A DNA stretch of 64,000 nt, from NCBI GenBank assembly GCA_014773175.1, contig VXCM01002186.1:43810-107809 (forward strand). The letters are read 5' to 3'. Source of the DNA: Lucifuga dentata. Its lineage: Eukaryota; Chordata; Actinopteri; Ophidiiformes; Bythitidae. Position 1 is the stretch's first letter, and the number at the start of each line of letters is the position of its first letter. A program made the position numbers and the translations under genes. Shown here in pieces: positions 23,501 through 37,000 of this stretch. The notes under the pieces were generated by a model that had not been told where the DNA came from, did no database searches, and was given only the letters and a program-made list of their open reading frames with translations.

Positions 23501-26500
23501 CCTTCTGCACTGTAGGTGCTGCTGCTACATCCTTCCTGTCCACCACCACCTTCAGATCAGATACCTGTGTGGAAGAGCTTCAGCTAAAGGTGCTGGTCTG
23601 CAATATGCTTTAGGGCCTCAGCTAAAGATTATTTATTCTACCAGCAGAAATTCTGTCTCAGCAGCTGGATAGCTGTATGAAATTAATGTTTACTGAGTCT
23701 CTCTCCTATTAAGTTAAGCAAATAGAGATTTAATGCACAAACTGACACATATTCAGGCAACAGAAACAGAAAAATGGTACCACATTTTGCTAAGGTGCAA
23801 TGATATTTGCTATTAGTGAGACAAATATACCAGAATATTTGCTTGAACACCCATAAGTAAAAAGTGAGATGAAACTGAATGGATGTTTGTAGTTTTTACT
23901 AATTAAAATGGTCACCCTGTACTTAGCTGACAAAAACAAATGATCTCAATTAAATCATAACTAGTAAGCATATAGTAAAATAATTAAATGGACGCAGGAC
24001 ATTTACATTTGATAGGTAACATTATTTCCATCAAACAGAGGACAACACACAACAATGTAAAGGTCTGTGGACAATATATCAGTAAATCTCCTTGGATACA
24101 AAGCATGAAACTACATACCTGAATACCAAGGCTGGCCAGAGCCTTTTGCACATCCTGATAAAAGAAATACAAACACAATGTTCAACACAGATGAAAAATA
24201 TCTACAGATGAGAATTCCACAAGTCACAACTGGGTCATTCCAGGTCATGAGCTGATTCTCTTACCACTGCTGTTCCAGGTTTGCCTGGAGCTCCATCCTC
24301 TCCTGGGTCTCCCTGCCAATAAGATAAGATCGCAAAGTGTCAATACAAAGCAAATGAAACTTAATCATGACATTTTCTCGCTATTATAGAGTTATACTGA
24401 AAACTCAACTTACAGTTTCACCTTTAAGACCTGGTTGACCTCTCTCTCCCTGGAACAAATAAAGTAATAAGGTCAAAAATAAAGCTAGACTGGTTCCTGT
24501 TTGAGTTAAAACCAAATTCAACAAAGATGGCTCTGACTTACTCTCAGTCCCACAGCTCCTGGAATCCCAGGTACGCCCTGACGGACAGAGCGAGACAATG
24601 CTAATACATTAACAGATAAAACTGTAGTAGGGCTGCAGCAGCATATATACGGGTATATATATAGATGTAGATAAAACAGACATGAATGCTGCTTTATGTG
24701 GGAGGGTGGTGTTAATTTGGCTATGTTTCTTTTTGTCAATTTAGTCAAATGACCTTTCCTGTGATGTTGTGCAAAACAAAAGTCATAACAGAAAACAAGA
24801 TTACAAGAAGAGGACTTTGATGTGTGTATAATGATTTTCTTTTGCGTTAAGTAGTGCTTGGAGGCCCATATTATTCCCAGCACCATGACCTGCAGTGATA
24901 TGTGTGTGTGTGTGTGTGTGTGTCTTTGTTCTACAGTAATATCCATGTAAATGCAATTAATAACAAAATTAGAACACTGCAATGTCATGCACACTTACCG
25001 GAGTTCCTGGAGGCCCCTGTGGGCCTGGGATCGGTGCAGCTTCAACTCCTTTGACAAACACTACCTGAGAGAGGGGAAGGAGTAATATATTGATTGGTAA
25101 ACCACAGTGATTATTTCCATCTAAACCACCAATTCCATTCATATCCAAACATGATAATATTCTATGTCGCACCTGTCCAGGTGGACCAATGCTGCCAGGT
25201 ACTCCAGGAGGCCCTGGAGGGCCAGAAGGGCCTACAGATCCACCAAGTCCCCGGTCTCCTTTCTGCCCATCATGGCCCTGAAAAAAACATTTCATTACAC
25301 AAATGAGACTGACTGTTTACAGTGTTGCTTTCTCTTGTGCTATAGTAGAAGCTGAACTGTAAAATCAAAGCAGGTGGCCACTGCCACCCCTCCACTGATG
25401 TTCTACAGGTAATTAAAATGAATTTGCACATGAAAACAGCGCTGTGACATTTGGTGCCCCTCTGGAATCCTCTCAGAAGTGGACCCCCTTCAAGGCTAAG
25501 CCTGATCATTAGAGCCTAGTAAATTTATATAGCTGCTTCTCTGAGTCCTATTGATTCAGTGATGGGAATGTCAGAGAAAAGTACCGTTAATAAATACACA
25601 CTTGTGCGAGAAAGTGATGAGAAAAGAAATGGGGAAAGCTAATGTGTAATACAATAAAGTCAAGGATGGAAAGATCAATAAAGGAAGTTGGGGAAAGAGC
25701 AGACTGAGACACAGAGGATATAATACACTGTAAACAAAGGCAGTTTCAGAGAAAAAACAGTAATAGAATGATTTGGCAAAACTGACATTTCTTCCAGGTG
25801 GTCCCGCTTCTCCTTTTTCACCCTGCACAACAAAGACAACAGCATTAAGTTCCCAAATAAAGTGTTATGCAGTATCTTAAGCGCAATCTTCAGAAATAAA
25901 TTGATAAATAAAAACTATGATTAAATAGAGTTGGTCCCGCCAAATTACATGATTCTGTTGTCTTCATAAATTAGATACATTTTCAATGTGGGTCAAATAA
26001 AAATGACTTTTTTTGGGGAAAAGGCTTGAACTAAAACCGTGTCAGATCATCTTATAAACTCAATAACAACCACAAACCTTTCGCCCATCTTCACCCGGCA
26101 CACCATCCTCACCCTGTAACAAAAAGCAAAATGTAATACAGACTGTACTAACAACAGATGAATCTTCATGATACACTAACAAACAGAATCATGGCCAACC
26201 TGTTGCTGGAGCACTCACATAACTCAGTACTACAGCTTACACAGTCTCTTTAGGCAGCCATTTCATGCAGTATTGTCCTGAAATAAATGCCCACATTGCT
26301 TCTGACCCATTAACATTACTCACAGGAAAGACTGAGTCAAATGGCCATTACATTGACAGAAAGATAAAAAGGAGAGGTGCACTGATGCACTTCTAACATA
26401 CTTTAACAGAAAGAATCAATATCAAAGTCTGTCTTTAAAAATCACACTCTGACAAGTGGATGTATCCAGGATGCTGGAGGATGTTAGAAGAAAAAGGAGT

Positions 26501-29500
26501 CACCATTTTGCCAGCAGGCCCAGGTTTCCCATCTTCTCCTGCTTTACCCTGAAATATAACAGCAAGACTGATGAGACACACTGAAGTAAATGTGGTAGAA
26601 AACAGAGTGAAAGATGAACTGAGACTTATGAAGAGATAAAGCACAATATAACATAACTGTTGGTGTACGTGTGACTCACAGGTGTGCCTGGCATGCCCGA
26701 GGGCCCAACAGGTCCTGGGGGACCCTGTTCCCCTCTGAGTCCTGGTAAACCCTGGTAAAACAGACCAGCACACAGAATGAATGGAACAGAAATGTGTTTT
26801 TTATTTATCTTTCAGTGATATTTCTGACACAGAAAATCACGTCAGAAATGCCAACTTCATTTTTTGAAGAAATGTCATGTATCCACTTTTCAAAGTAGAA
26901 TCCAGATTCTTCATCCAAAGCGTCACTCAAACGTTTACCTGCCTCTGAAAAGCATTTTGAGCTGACAATTTTTAGCACTCAGCATGCACAGTGCTGAATG
27001 TCAAAACATTTTCAGTATGAGTGGCAGCAACTTCCACACTTTCTAAATATCCAGATTGAGCCTCTCGTCAGAAGACTGCAGCATTCCGAGGACCAACATT
27101 AATAATCAGTGGACTCACGTGAGACTGAACTGGACTGCAGTTTCAGTAGGTTTGTGCAACTGGCCACTAAAGCTGAAATTGGTTTTTAACATCTCCATAG
27201 TGCCCCCTGCAGCATCAACACATAAACTGCACAAAGGTGATTACCATACTGTGGGAGTGTACTGTGTTATTAAAAAAAAAAAAAAACCTTTGATACTGAA
27301 TCAAACATTAAAAATTAAATAATACTATTTATCAGCTCAGAATATTAAATAAATACAAATCTCACTACTGCTCATGCTACTCATGTCATATTTACAACCT
27401 CTAATGCTGCAGCTTAATGGGAGTCATTTGTTCAGCTGCAGATCATTTGGGAATCTTAATTTCATTATAAAAAAGCAAGTTTAAATATTAAAGTAAATGA
27501 ATAAAATAGAAAATAGAAATAATTGGACAAGGATACTTACATCTCTTCCAGGATCTCCTTGTTTCCCAATGTCGCCCTTTAACACAAAGGGGTGGGGGGT
27601 NGGAAGGGGGGGATATGTATAAGAAACACATACATTCACCACCCATAAATCAAAAAACTGGAACAGAAACTTAAGTAAAGTACCCTCTGACCAGCTGGTC
27701 CAGGTACACCTGGTTTACCATCAAGACCAGGACGTCCATCTAGGCCGGAAGCTCCCCTTTCCCCCTGATCAGACAGAGGTTTAAGGTTAGAGGGACACTA
27801 AGAACACCAGAGGAACTATTTATATTACATCCAAATTAAACTTTTTGCTTTTTGCCAGCCTCACTGCACTCCATCCCACTGGGAATCTACAGCGTGTAAA
27901 ACAGAATCCGGCAGAATGAAGGACAGTGAAACCTGCCACTCACCTGAAAGCTGAAACAAGTTCTTTTAATATTGGGGAAATGACATGGGTCTAGTCATAC
28001 TGATCAGTGTCAAACCTTCTCTCCAGGTGCTCCTCTTTCTCCTGTGTCACCCTGGAAATATTAGAAAAGTGATCTATATGATATTAGTGTGAGGGGCAAT
28101 AAAAAAAAGGATTCAGATTTTTATAGGACAACATACGAAGTGTTTTGTAGCTAAGCAATAACAGAAAGTAAACTCACTCTTGACCCTGCAGGTCCCCTTT
28201 GACCCTCAGGACCCTTATAAACAGCAGGAAAAGATCAAAAAGTCAGAAAGGATCATCAGCCATGCTTATCAAAGCAAAAGAAAGGGTCAGTGTGCATACA
28301 GTTGCACGTAGGTGGTGAACTACGAGATGCTCATGGAACCGTTTATAAGTTGCAAGAATGAAGAGGTGAACCTACTCGTAAGCCTGAGGTTCCAGGACTC
28401 CCTGCTTCACCTTTTGGACCTTTGGCGCCATGTTCTCCTGGGTCACCAGCATCACCCTGAGAATCAAAATGATGTCAGACTTTAGTGACACTGAAGGTTG
28501 TTGTAGCGGTGGTATGGTACTTTTTCATGCTTCATTTTACAGACAGAAACTCCCGACGTGTAGGGGACTGATATAATTTAAGATTTCTATAGTATGTTGG
28601 CAAGTACTACAATAGCTACAGTAGGATTAGAAGTGGGAGGATACTTTATGGTTTTCTGCATGGACACACACTTGCATGAACATGAACAGGACATACCCTC
28701 TCTCCTTTTTCTCCTTTCAACTGAGCCTGGATGTCAGTCTGTGGAGTAAAGGAAACATGGAGGATTTCATGTTATGCTTGCTTTGTGTTATGTGCAAGAA
28801 CGCATTGGCAGCTGGAGCTTATTTTGAAGTAAAGTCTTGACTATGAATTGATTATGAAACATGTCATTCTAAACACTCACCACCTTCCCTGGTGGTCCTG
28901 GAGGACCTTGAGGCCCCTTTAAGAAGAGAGTAAAGTATGTCATTCCACAAACAATAGCTATAAAGTTAGGCAAGCACTATGAAAACAGAAAGCAAACAAT
29001 AAAACCTCTTCTCCTTTCTCTCCTCTTGGTCCTATAGGTCCAGGGCTGCCCTACAATTGAACATAAATCAATTAAGATGCTGAGAAACTGACCTTCTACT
29101 CTCAAGACCTTGCTAATATTACTTCAAAAACTTATTGAAAATCTGTCTAATGATAAGTAATTGTGTCTCTCACACTTCGTCCATGCTCTCCTGGTTCTCC
29201 TGGGTCTCCTTTCTCGCCTAGTCGTCCTGGCTGACCAGCAAGTCCCTGTAAGTGTCAATAAAATTGTCCACTTACTGGGCTGTCCTCTAATATGTAATTT
29301 CATATTTAAAAGATGCAGGATTTGTATGAAAATGACTTAAAGACCCTAAATTTACTTACTTTAAAGTTTGATTACCAATATGCATCAAAGATACTTGTCT
29401 TACCCTAAGTCCTCTTTCTCCTGTCTTCCCTGGAAGACCAGCCTCCCCCTAAAGGGCAACAAAATTTTAAAATGAGACAGGGACAGACAGAGTGACATCT

Positions 29501-30985
29501 ACCCACTAACATCTATGAATAAAAACATTAAAGTATATAACAAAATGGAAAATGATGATCAAAAATGCAAGAGTTTTTGAAAAAGGGCAGTCCAAAGGAT
29601 GAAAGAAGCCTTACCGGAGTGCCTTCATCACCCTTGTCTCCTTTCTCTCCCTGTAAATTGCAAGTATAAAAAATTCATTAATTTCAATGGTGAGGATACC
29701 GTGGTGGCATTAAATTTCAAAATCCAATGCATCAGCTTAGTAGCAGATTAGAAAATATGCTCATAAATGAAATTGTGAGAAAACTGTACTAGATACTGCA
29801 CGTCATAAACATTAGCAGTGCTAAGCACAGAAATTGTATTGTTTTTTTTTTTACCTCTAAAATGTCATCATTGCAAAGCAATTCATGGAGAGAGGGACAG
29901 GAGAAGGCTTAACAGGATATACAGTACTGACTGCAACACATAGTAACTAAAATAGTTTCACTTTGTTTTTACATTGTGCAGTTATATTAATAATATGTTG
30001 TTATACTGTATATCAATCATAGTGTTAGTGTACTGAGTAAACAGGTACAAGAGGTTTTACTGAAGCTCTGGTGACATCTATCCACTAACATCTAACATCA
30101 CTGGTCGTCCTTGAAGCACCCCCTGGTGGAACTGAAACTGAAGTGAAATCTATGAAAATTATGTGGCGAAGTATTCAAATAAAATGTTTAATTGATTTTA
30201 AAGCGTTAAGCTTTAAAATCAATTTAAAGCTTGCTGTTGGCTTGCTGATGAGGTGGTAAAAAGATGTTTTGGTTTGCTCAGAGGTATATGTTTAAGAACG
30301 AAAGAGTAAATGTTTAAGAACCACTGAAGTAGATCAGTGCTTTTAAAATCTTCAGAGAAAAGTCACTAATGAAGCAGATTTGAGTGAGAATTCTGTTTTT
30401 GCAAAAGTAGAAAGTAAGTCAGATTCCCTACACTTCTCCTACCTGTTTTCCAGGGAGGCCAGCCTTTCCTGGGATTCCTGGTCGACCATTCTCCCCCTTC
30501 TCTCCTGGTTCACCTGGCTCTCCCTGAAGACCAGTCACAAGAAAATCAGATCAGTAACCCTATCTGCAGAAAACTGACTACTTTAGCAATTATCAATGGC
30601 ATAGTCATATGAAACTGAAATGCTAAAAAATCCACAACAGGCCTCATACTTTGTCACCCGGCTTCCCACTGACACCAGGTAGTCCCTGTGGGAAGAAACA
30701 CATGTTTATATATTTTCAAATTGGGTTGCTTTAGGACATGACCTACACTGACAGGTGGCACAAAAGAGTGCTTCATAAATAACTGAGCTTTCTGATTTGC
30801 TCTGTACTAAATGCAGTTTGATGATCTGAGTGATGTTATGAAGACTGAACTTACTCGACTCCCTGGTTCTCCTTTAAGTCCAACTGTCCCTGCTCCTCCT
30901 GACCCCGGAGACCCCTTGCAGGATGAGAAAGAAAAACAGAAAAGAAAATGTTAACCACAAGGACACAGGCTGCAAGTGTACAGGG

Positions 30986-31036
<51 letters not shown>

Positions 31037-34000
31037 TCTGTGGTTAATAACTCACTTTCTCCCCTTTGTGTCCTGCCTCTCCCTTTTCTCCCCTCTGCCC
31101 CTCAGGACCAGCCAGGCCCCGCTCCCCCTGTGGGAGAACACCATAGGAGAGGAAACCCATCAGCATGAAGCATGGTGATGTCAGTATACCCCGAGCAGTG
31201 ACCTCTGTTAATGTAATAAGTTGTATGAAAACACATATTTTTAGCTTACCTGATCCCCTTTTTTTCCTGGAAAACCTGGAACCTGGATGAATAGCATAGA
31301 CTTATCATCATGACACAGACACTGTCATGGACTGAAAGTGCACATCCAAGAAGAAAGATGTCACAGACGAATGATTATATGTCTATTTTTCTTATCTGTA
31401 ACTCACACTTCTTCCAGGCTCTCCTCGAGCACCTTCATTTCCCTGGGAACAGACAAGCTCAGATGTTCATTCAGATTATGAAATGTTTTGTGATAGAATC
31501 ACGTTCTTATTGATCTGCGGCTTTTCAGATGATTGCATTTTGATGGAATCAGTCTCACCTTTTCTCCTGGTGGTCCACCGGGCCCTGATAAACCCTGATG
31601 ATAAATGGAAAGGCTTATTTATGAGACCCTTTATGCATTTATTATGGTCATATCATGCTTCAAATACAAAACCAATACAAAAAGATATGCTGATAGAATA
31701 TTGTGGTGTACTACTTACCCTCAGCCCTGCTGCTCCAGGTGCACCTGGCTTCCCTGGGTCCCCCTGAGAGACAACATTATTTAGTCAAGAGCACAACAGC
31801 CTCTCATGTAGATAGTTGAACCCTTATAAACCATAAACTAAATCAGAACTGTGGTACTCACTCTCTCCCCCCTTTCGCCAGCTGGACCCCTCTCCCCCTA
31901 AAAAGAGACACACATCTAGATTCACTGATGAGGAAATTTGTCCAAATTTGTAACATACTTTTATTGAAATATAACAGCAGACCACTTTTCTAACCGATTT
32001 TTGAGTTTGAGTTTTCAGACCTAGTTTAGGTTGATGATCCTGATCTCTTGCTATGTGAGATTATCATGACATTCGGGATTTGGTCATCTTGGTAAATTCG
32101 CTATTGTGTTTCTCTCTACTGAGCTTCATTAAATGTGGGCCACAGTTAAGATGATTCAAAACACATTGCTACATTACACAAATGCTTGCAGACATGCATA
32201 TTCTTGATTTACACTCATATAAATGTGACTCACTCTGTCTCCCTGTGATCCAGGTTCACCTGGCTGTCCTCGGTCACCCTATAGAGATACAAAAAGTGAC
32301 AGAGGTCATTTGTGTGTCATCACTTCACTTTAGAAATGATCTTTCCCAAACATACCTTGCTGCCAATTTCTCCTGGAGGCCCACGAGGCCCCTGAAAGAA
32401 ATATGGAAAACTCTTAACACACATCTATGGTTACTGCATTTACATATAACAATAACTGGATTCATTATGCTAATGTCTTCATTCATCTTCATAAAACTGT
32501 CCAACCTACCCTGTCACCAGGCTCTCCTTGCTTGCCTGGAGGTCCAGGCAACCCTTCAGCACTCTCGCCCTGAAAAACAACCACGTCTCATATACATAAA
32601 CATCACAGATGCATACCCCATGCTTACAACAAATCAATCTGCAGCTACCTTATCTCCTTTAGCACCCTGTGATCCTGTGAGCCCTCTAGGACCCTGAGCT
32701 CCTGGAGGCCCTGGACTCCCCTGATAATAAAATGCAATTAGTAAATGCAAAATATGCTGGGCACACACAGTTCATCTGCAAACTACAGCCCTTTGCCAGT
32801 GATTGGCAGTGCTTACTGGGGAGCCCTGGTCCCCCTTTACAGCCACCCCGCTGCTGACTCCTGGAGGTCCCTGTCAGCAGAGAGAGAGATAAGAGCTGAG
32901 AATCATTATGCTCGCATGTTCCTCAGGACATGGCTACAGTAAAAGGACAAGCCAATAGTTGTATGACTCACCCTCTCTCCTGTGCTGCCCTTGTCTCCCT
33001 GCAGAAACAGAGTGACGAGAGAGGCATTATTATTAGATAGAAGAGAAAAGAGTAATCATGATTCATCAGCAGAAAAGCCTTTAGATTAGCTCTTCAAACA
33101 ATTTACTGCATTTTTCTTAAATTCATATTCCATTCAATCCACTCCGAAGCAATAACACTTGTCTTTATTGAAGGTGACAATGGAATGCTAACATGCACTT
33201 TTCTGTGAAAAGAAAATTGTATATAATGTGCCAATTCCTGCCAACTTCTGTCTCAAATATCATGTCAAAGGAGTTTTTGGACAAAGAACACTAAATAATC
33301 GGAACCACCTACATTCATAAATTACAGCTATTAAGTATATCAGCTTCCCAGGCACAACACAGCAGCGGTTGAGCTTCCATTAATAAGTTAGTGGCTCGAT
33401 GCTGCTACCTTGTGGAGAATCACATAATAACAACAGTTGCATCGTAGAACAATGGTAGCAGAACAGTGGTAGTAGTTGTAGCCTGCCGGACAAACTTAAC
33501 ATCCCATTTTATGGGAAAAAAGCTAAATGAATTTACACATTGAATTGAGGGAGCACACATTTTCTCAAAGATTTTAGTATCCAATCTATTACACCCCAAA
33601 ATCATAGAAGGATGAGAAAGACCATCTTTCTCTGGACAGTTTAGAAGACACTTCGATTTTGGCCATAAATGTGGATTGCTGTGGATGAAGATGTGAGTGC
33701 ACGTAAAAGCAGAATTTGGGCAAATACAGTGAATCTGTGGAATCTCAATTAGGAGATGCATGGAATAATAGTTATAAGAGTGAAACCCAGAAAAACAGAA
33801 CTAACCTTGATGGAGAGACCTGGTGTTCCTGGTAACCCAGAGCGACCATCCTGACCTTGTGTCCCTGGAGCTCCAGGGACCCCTTTAGCCCCATCACTGC
33901 CTGGGCGACCTGGGGTACCCTTAGCACAGAACATAAACGCAGTTTAATAAATATAATTATATTTATATTTGAGATACTTATTATACTGTATCTCAAACAA

Positions 34001-37000
34001 ATAATCACCTATAGTCAGACTACTCTGCTGCAGTGGAACTGTAGTGTACAGATGAGATTGTGTGTTTCTTTGTTAAAGATTTGATGCCTCCTGTGGGTTT
34101 CAAGCGAAAAGTGGCTAACATGTGGTGAAAATGCTTGCTACTTTCTGATCACATGGATGTTGACAATGTTAATATCATAGAAATTGTTATAGTTGTTGAG
34201 GTAATAAAAAAAAAGTCATAATGTCTCTCACCGGTAATCCTGGGATCCCTGGTTCTCCCTTTCTCCCGGGAAGTCCCTGTCCAGATATACCTGTACCTGG
34301 CTCACCCTGAAAGAGTGGAAATGCATCATAAATAAACACACACATACACATTTTGTCTGTCTCCCTCCCTCTGTCAACCTGGCAAAAACAAACTATAACA
34401 CACTTGTGATCCTCAGTATATTGAGAAATGATCTCTCAGCTCACCCTTTCACCTTTGTCACCCTTTGACCCTGGTGGTGCCATCACACCTGGTTCACCCT
34501 AGAATGACAGAAAAATTTCTCCACAAATATGAAAACACTGTACTTCATATTCAGACATACACAAAACAATTCTGTAGGTCAGGATTACTGAGGATTGCTG
34601 AGGATTACTCACTGGATCTCCTCTGATACCTGGTAGACCCTGAGCACCCTGCAGGACACAAAAACAGCAAAGTTTGTTAATTCTATACTCAGAAAGACCT
34701 ATGAACTGAAACATTATTAACAAGAATACAACCATGTCCAAGGGTTCCTAGGCTTTGGCCACTCAACTTACCGGGACCCCTGCAGTTCCAGGAGAACCTG
34801 GCCGTCCTGGCAACCCTGGATTTCCATCAAGACCAGGGAAACCCTAAACAGAGAACAAGCTGCTGGCTACTTCAGTCCTAATTGATAAATGTTGCAGAAT
34901 ATTGTTATGACCTCATTTGCACTCACTCTCTCCCCCTTTTCCCCTTTCACCACGACTGAGCCCTCAAAGGGAACATTTTGGCCTGGCGGACCTGGGCGTC
35001 CTTCAGGGCCTCTGGGGCCATCCCTACCAGACAAACCATCACGACCCTGAAAAAAAAGACACACGCATAGATTTTACACAATATTAATAACAAAAGACTG
35101 TATGACTATGGCTGCAGCAAGACCAGTATTAATGAACATACTGGGTCTCCTTTGCGTCCATCTGCACCGTCTCTGCCTCTCTCACCCTAAAGAGCCAAAC
35201 AAAAGATTGGTTTTTCATGACACACATTTGCGTCAGCACTAAAGTGCTGACGCAAATGCAATGAGATTACAACAGGAGACCAGAAGAGTAGCAAAAAATT
35301 CAGAAGCTTTCTTTACTGTACCTTCTCTCCACGTTCTCCCTTCTCACCCTAAGGCAGGAAAATTCAAAGTTATTTAGAATGTAATTGCAGGATGTTACTG
35401 GCAGCCATAAAATGCATGCTCATAAGGACTGGAGCGGAGTCTGGCCTACACAATAAACCTATGATGATGACAATAATGTGCTATTGTTTGAGGGTACAGT
35501 GATGGAATAACTCACCTGAGGGCACTGAACTCTACACTGGTCTGTCCCTGATGTCACCTAACAAGAAGAGAAACATTAGGTTCAGATGATTTAAAAAAAA
35601 AAAAAAAAGTAATTTCTGTTTTACAGCTGATTTGAGTGTATTACACTTAGACTATTAGACTATTATACCATTTATCTGCACAGAGGGAAAATTTGTCATT
35701 TTAGCCATTATTACTTCATTTGTACACAGGTAAAGCCTATCGACACTGACATAAAAAAAAAAGGATTTTGAACAGATAGCTTGATTTTTCCAAGTTTCCA
35801 CTAGCGGCAGAAACCCTAGAAATACTTCTTTCTAGATTAGGTTGTAGACTTCTTTCTTCTCTCTTCTCACCTCTGGTATCCTGGCAATATCACAGAGCAA
35901 ATCTGCCAAATCGGCATGCAAGGTGCCCAACTGTGCTGCATCACGGGCGTACAGGAGGTTTTGGGTGCTGCCATCTGTCACCACCTGACGCAGCTCTTCA
36001 GTATCTGCCTGGTCAATACTTATTGCTAACACTGTCACACCTAAAAGACGCAGAGAAATACAAATATGCAGTTGTTACAAAGTGCAACACCCGGTAGAAC
36101 TTGAAGCATTTGGTTATCTCCATTCAGGTGAAGGCAAAGTCTTATTTGGATAATTTTAATTCCAAAAATGACAACAATTTAACTGCTTGTTCATTCATTC
36201 GTTCGCTACATCACACCTGTGGCTCTGAAACTGTTGGCTGCAAGAGTAAGGCTGTCAGCAGATTTTTTGTCAGCAATGATGACAACAGCACCAGGGATCC
36301 TGGACCTCCGCCCAGCTGAGGCGGTCAGAAGAAACTGCCTGGCGAATGTCAGCGCCTGGCCTGCAGAGGGAGACAAACAATAACACAACTGCTAACATGT
36401 ACACATGCCCAACAACCACAGAAGTTCAATAGGGAAGGGAAAACAAAAGCTGACCAATGTTATTCCCTGAAGTGTCATCAAAGGGTGTTGATTGGATCTC
36501 TTGAAGTAGGGTCTCAGAGCTGCTATGGCGATTAAGCAGGAACCAGACTTTGGGTCTGTAACTATAAACTACAACTCCTACCTGAAAGGGGAAGAAAATC
36601 CAAATATAGGTAGTCATAGACCACAAAACAAAAATCAATAGCAGATGGTGAGCTTAATGATCTATTACTGCTGCACCCTGTTTTAAGATTTCCTTGTCTA
36701 AAACTGTACCTGTGAGTCACGGGATCCAATAGCATTGAGTGATCCTGCTGCACTTGTAAGAAGAGCACGCAGAGATTCTGCAAGGTTCTGCCGATCTGAA
36801 GATGCTGGCACCAAAAATACCACATCCAGGCGGCCACCCACACACACTATGGAGAGAGGGGTGTGTGAAAGTCAGTACAGTAGCAACATATCATTTATAT
36901 CAATCAGCATGTCAATAGGCACATGTCGGTGTGTTACCAGTGCTTTCATCTATAGAGGTCTCTGCTCCTAGGCCACTTTCAAAAGTGGGCTGCACAGTAA

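Noticed and set aside
23097..23549. 150-codon minus-strand open frame with a long non-collagen tail
   Set aside because: It starts in the hinge exon, runs through an intron and then reads the 210-nt helix exon in a wrong frame.
24518..24994. 158-codon minus-strand open frame
   Set aside because: Intronic with a TG repeat encoding His-Thr runs; only 24577-24542 is exon.
32182..32697. 171-codon plus-strand open frame
   Set aside because: It is the antisense shadow of Gly-X-Y exons on the minus strand; collagen exons are depleted of stops in several frames.
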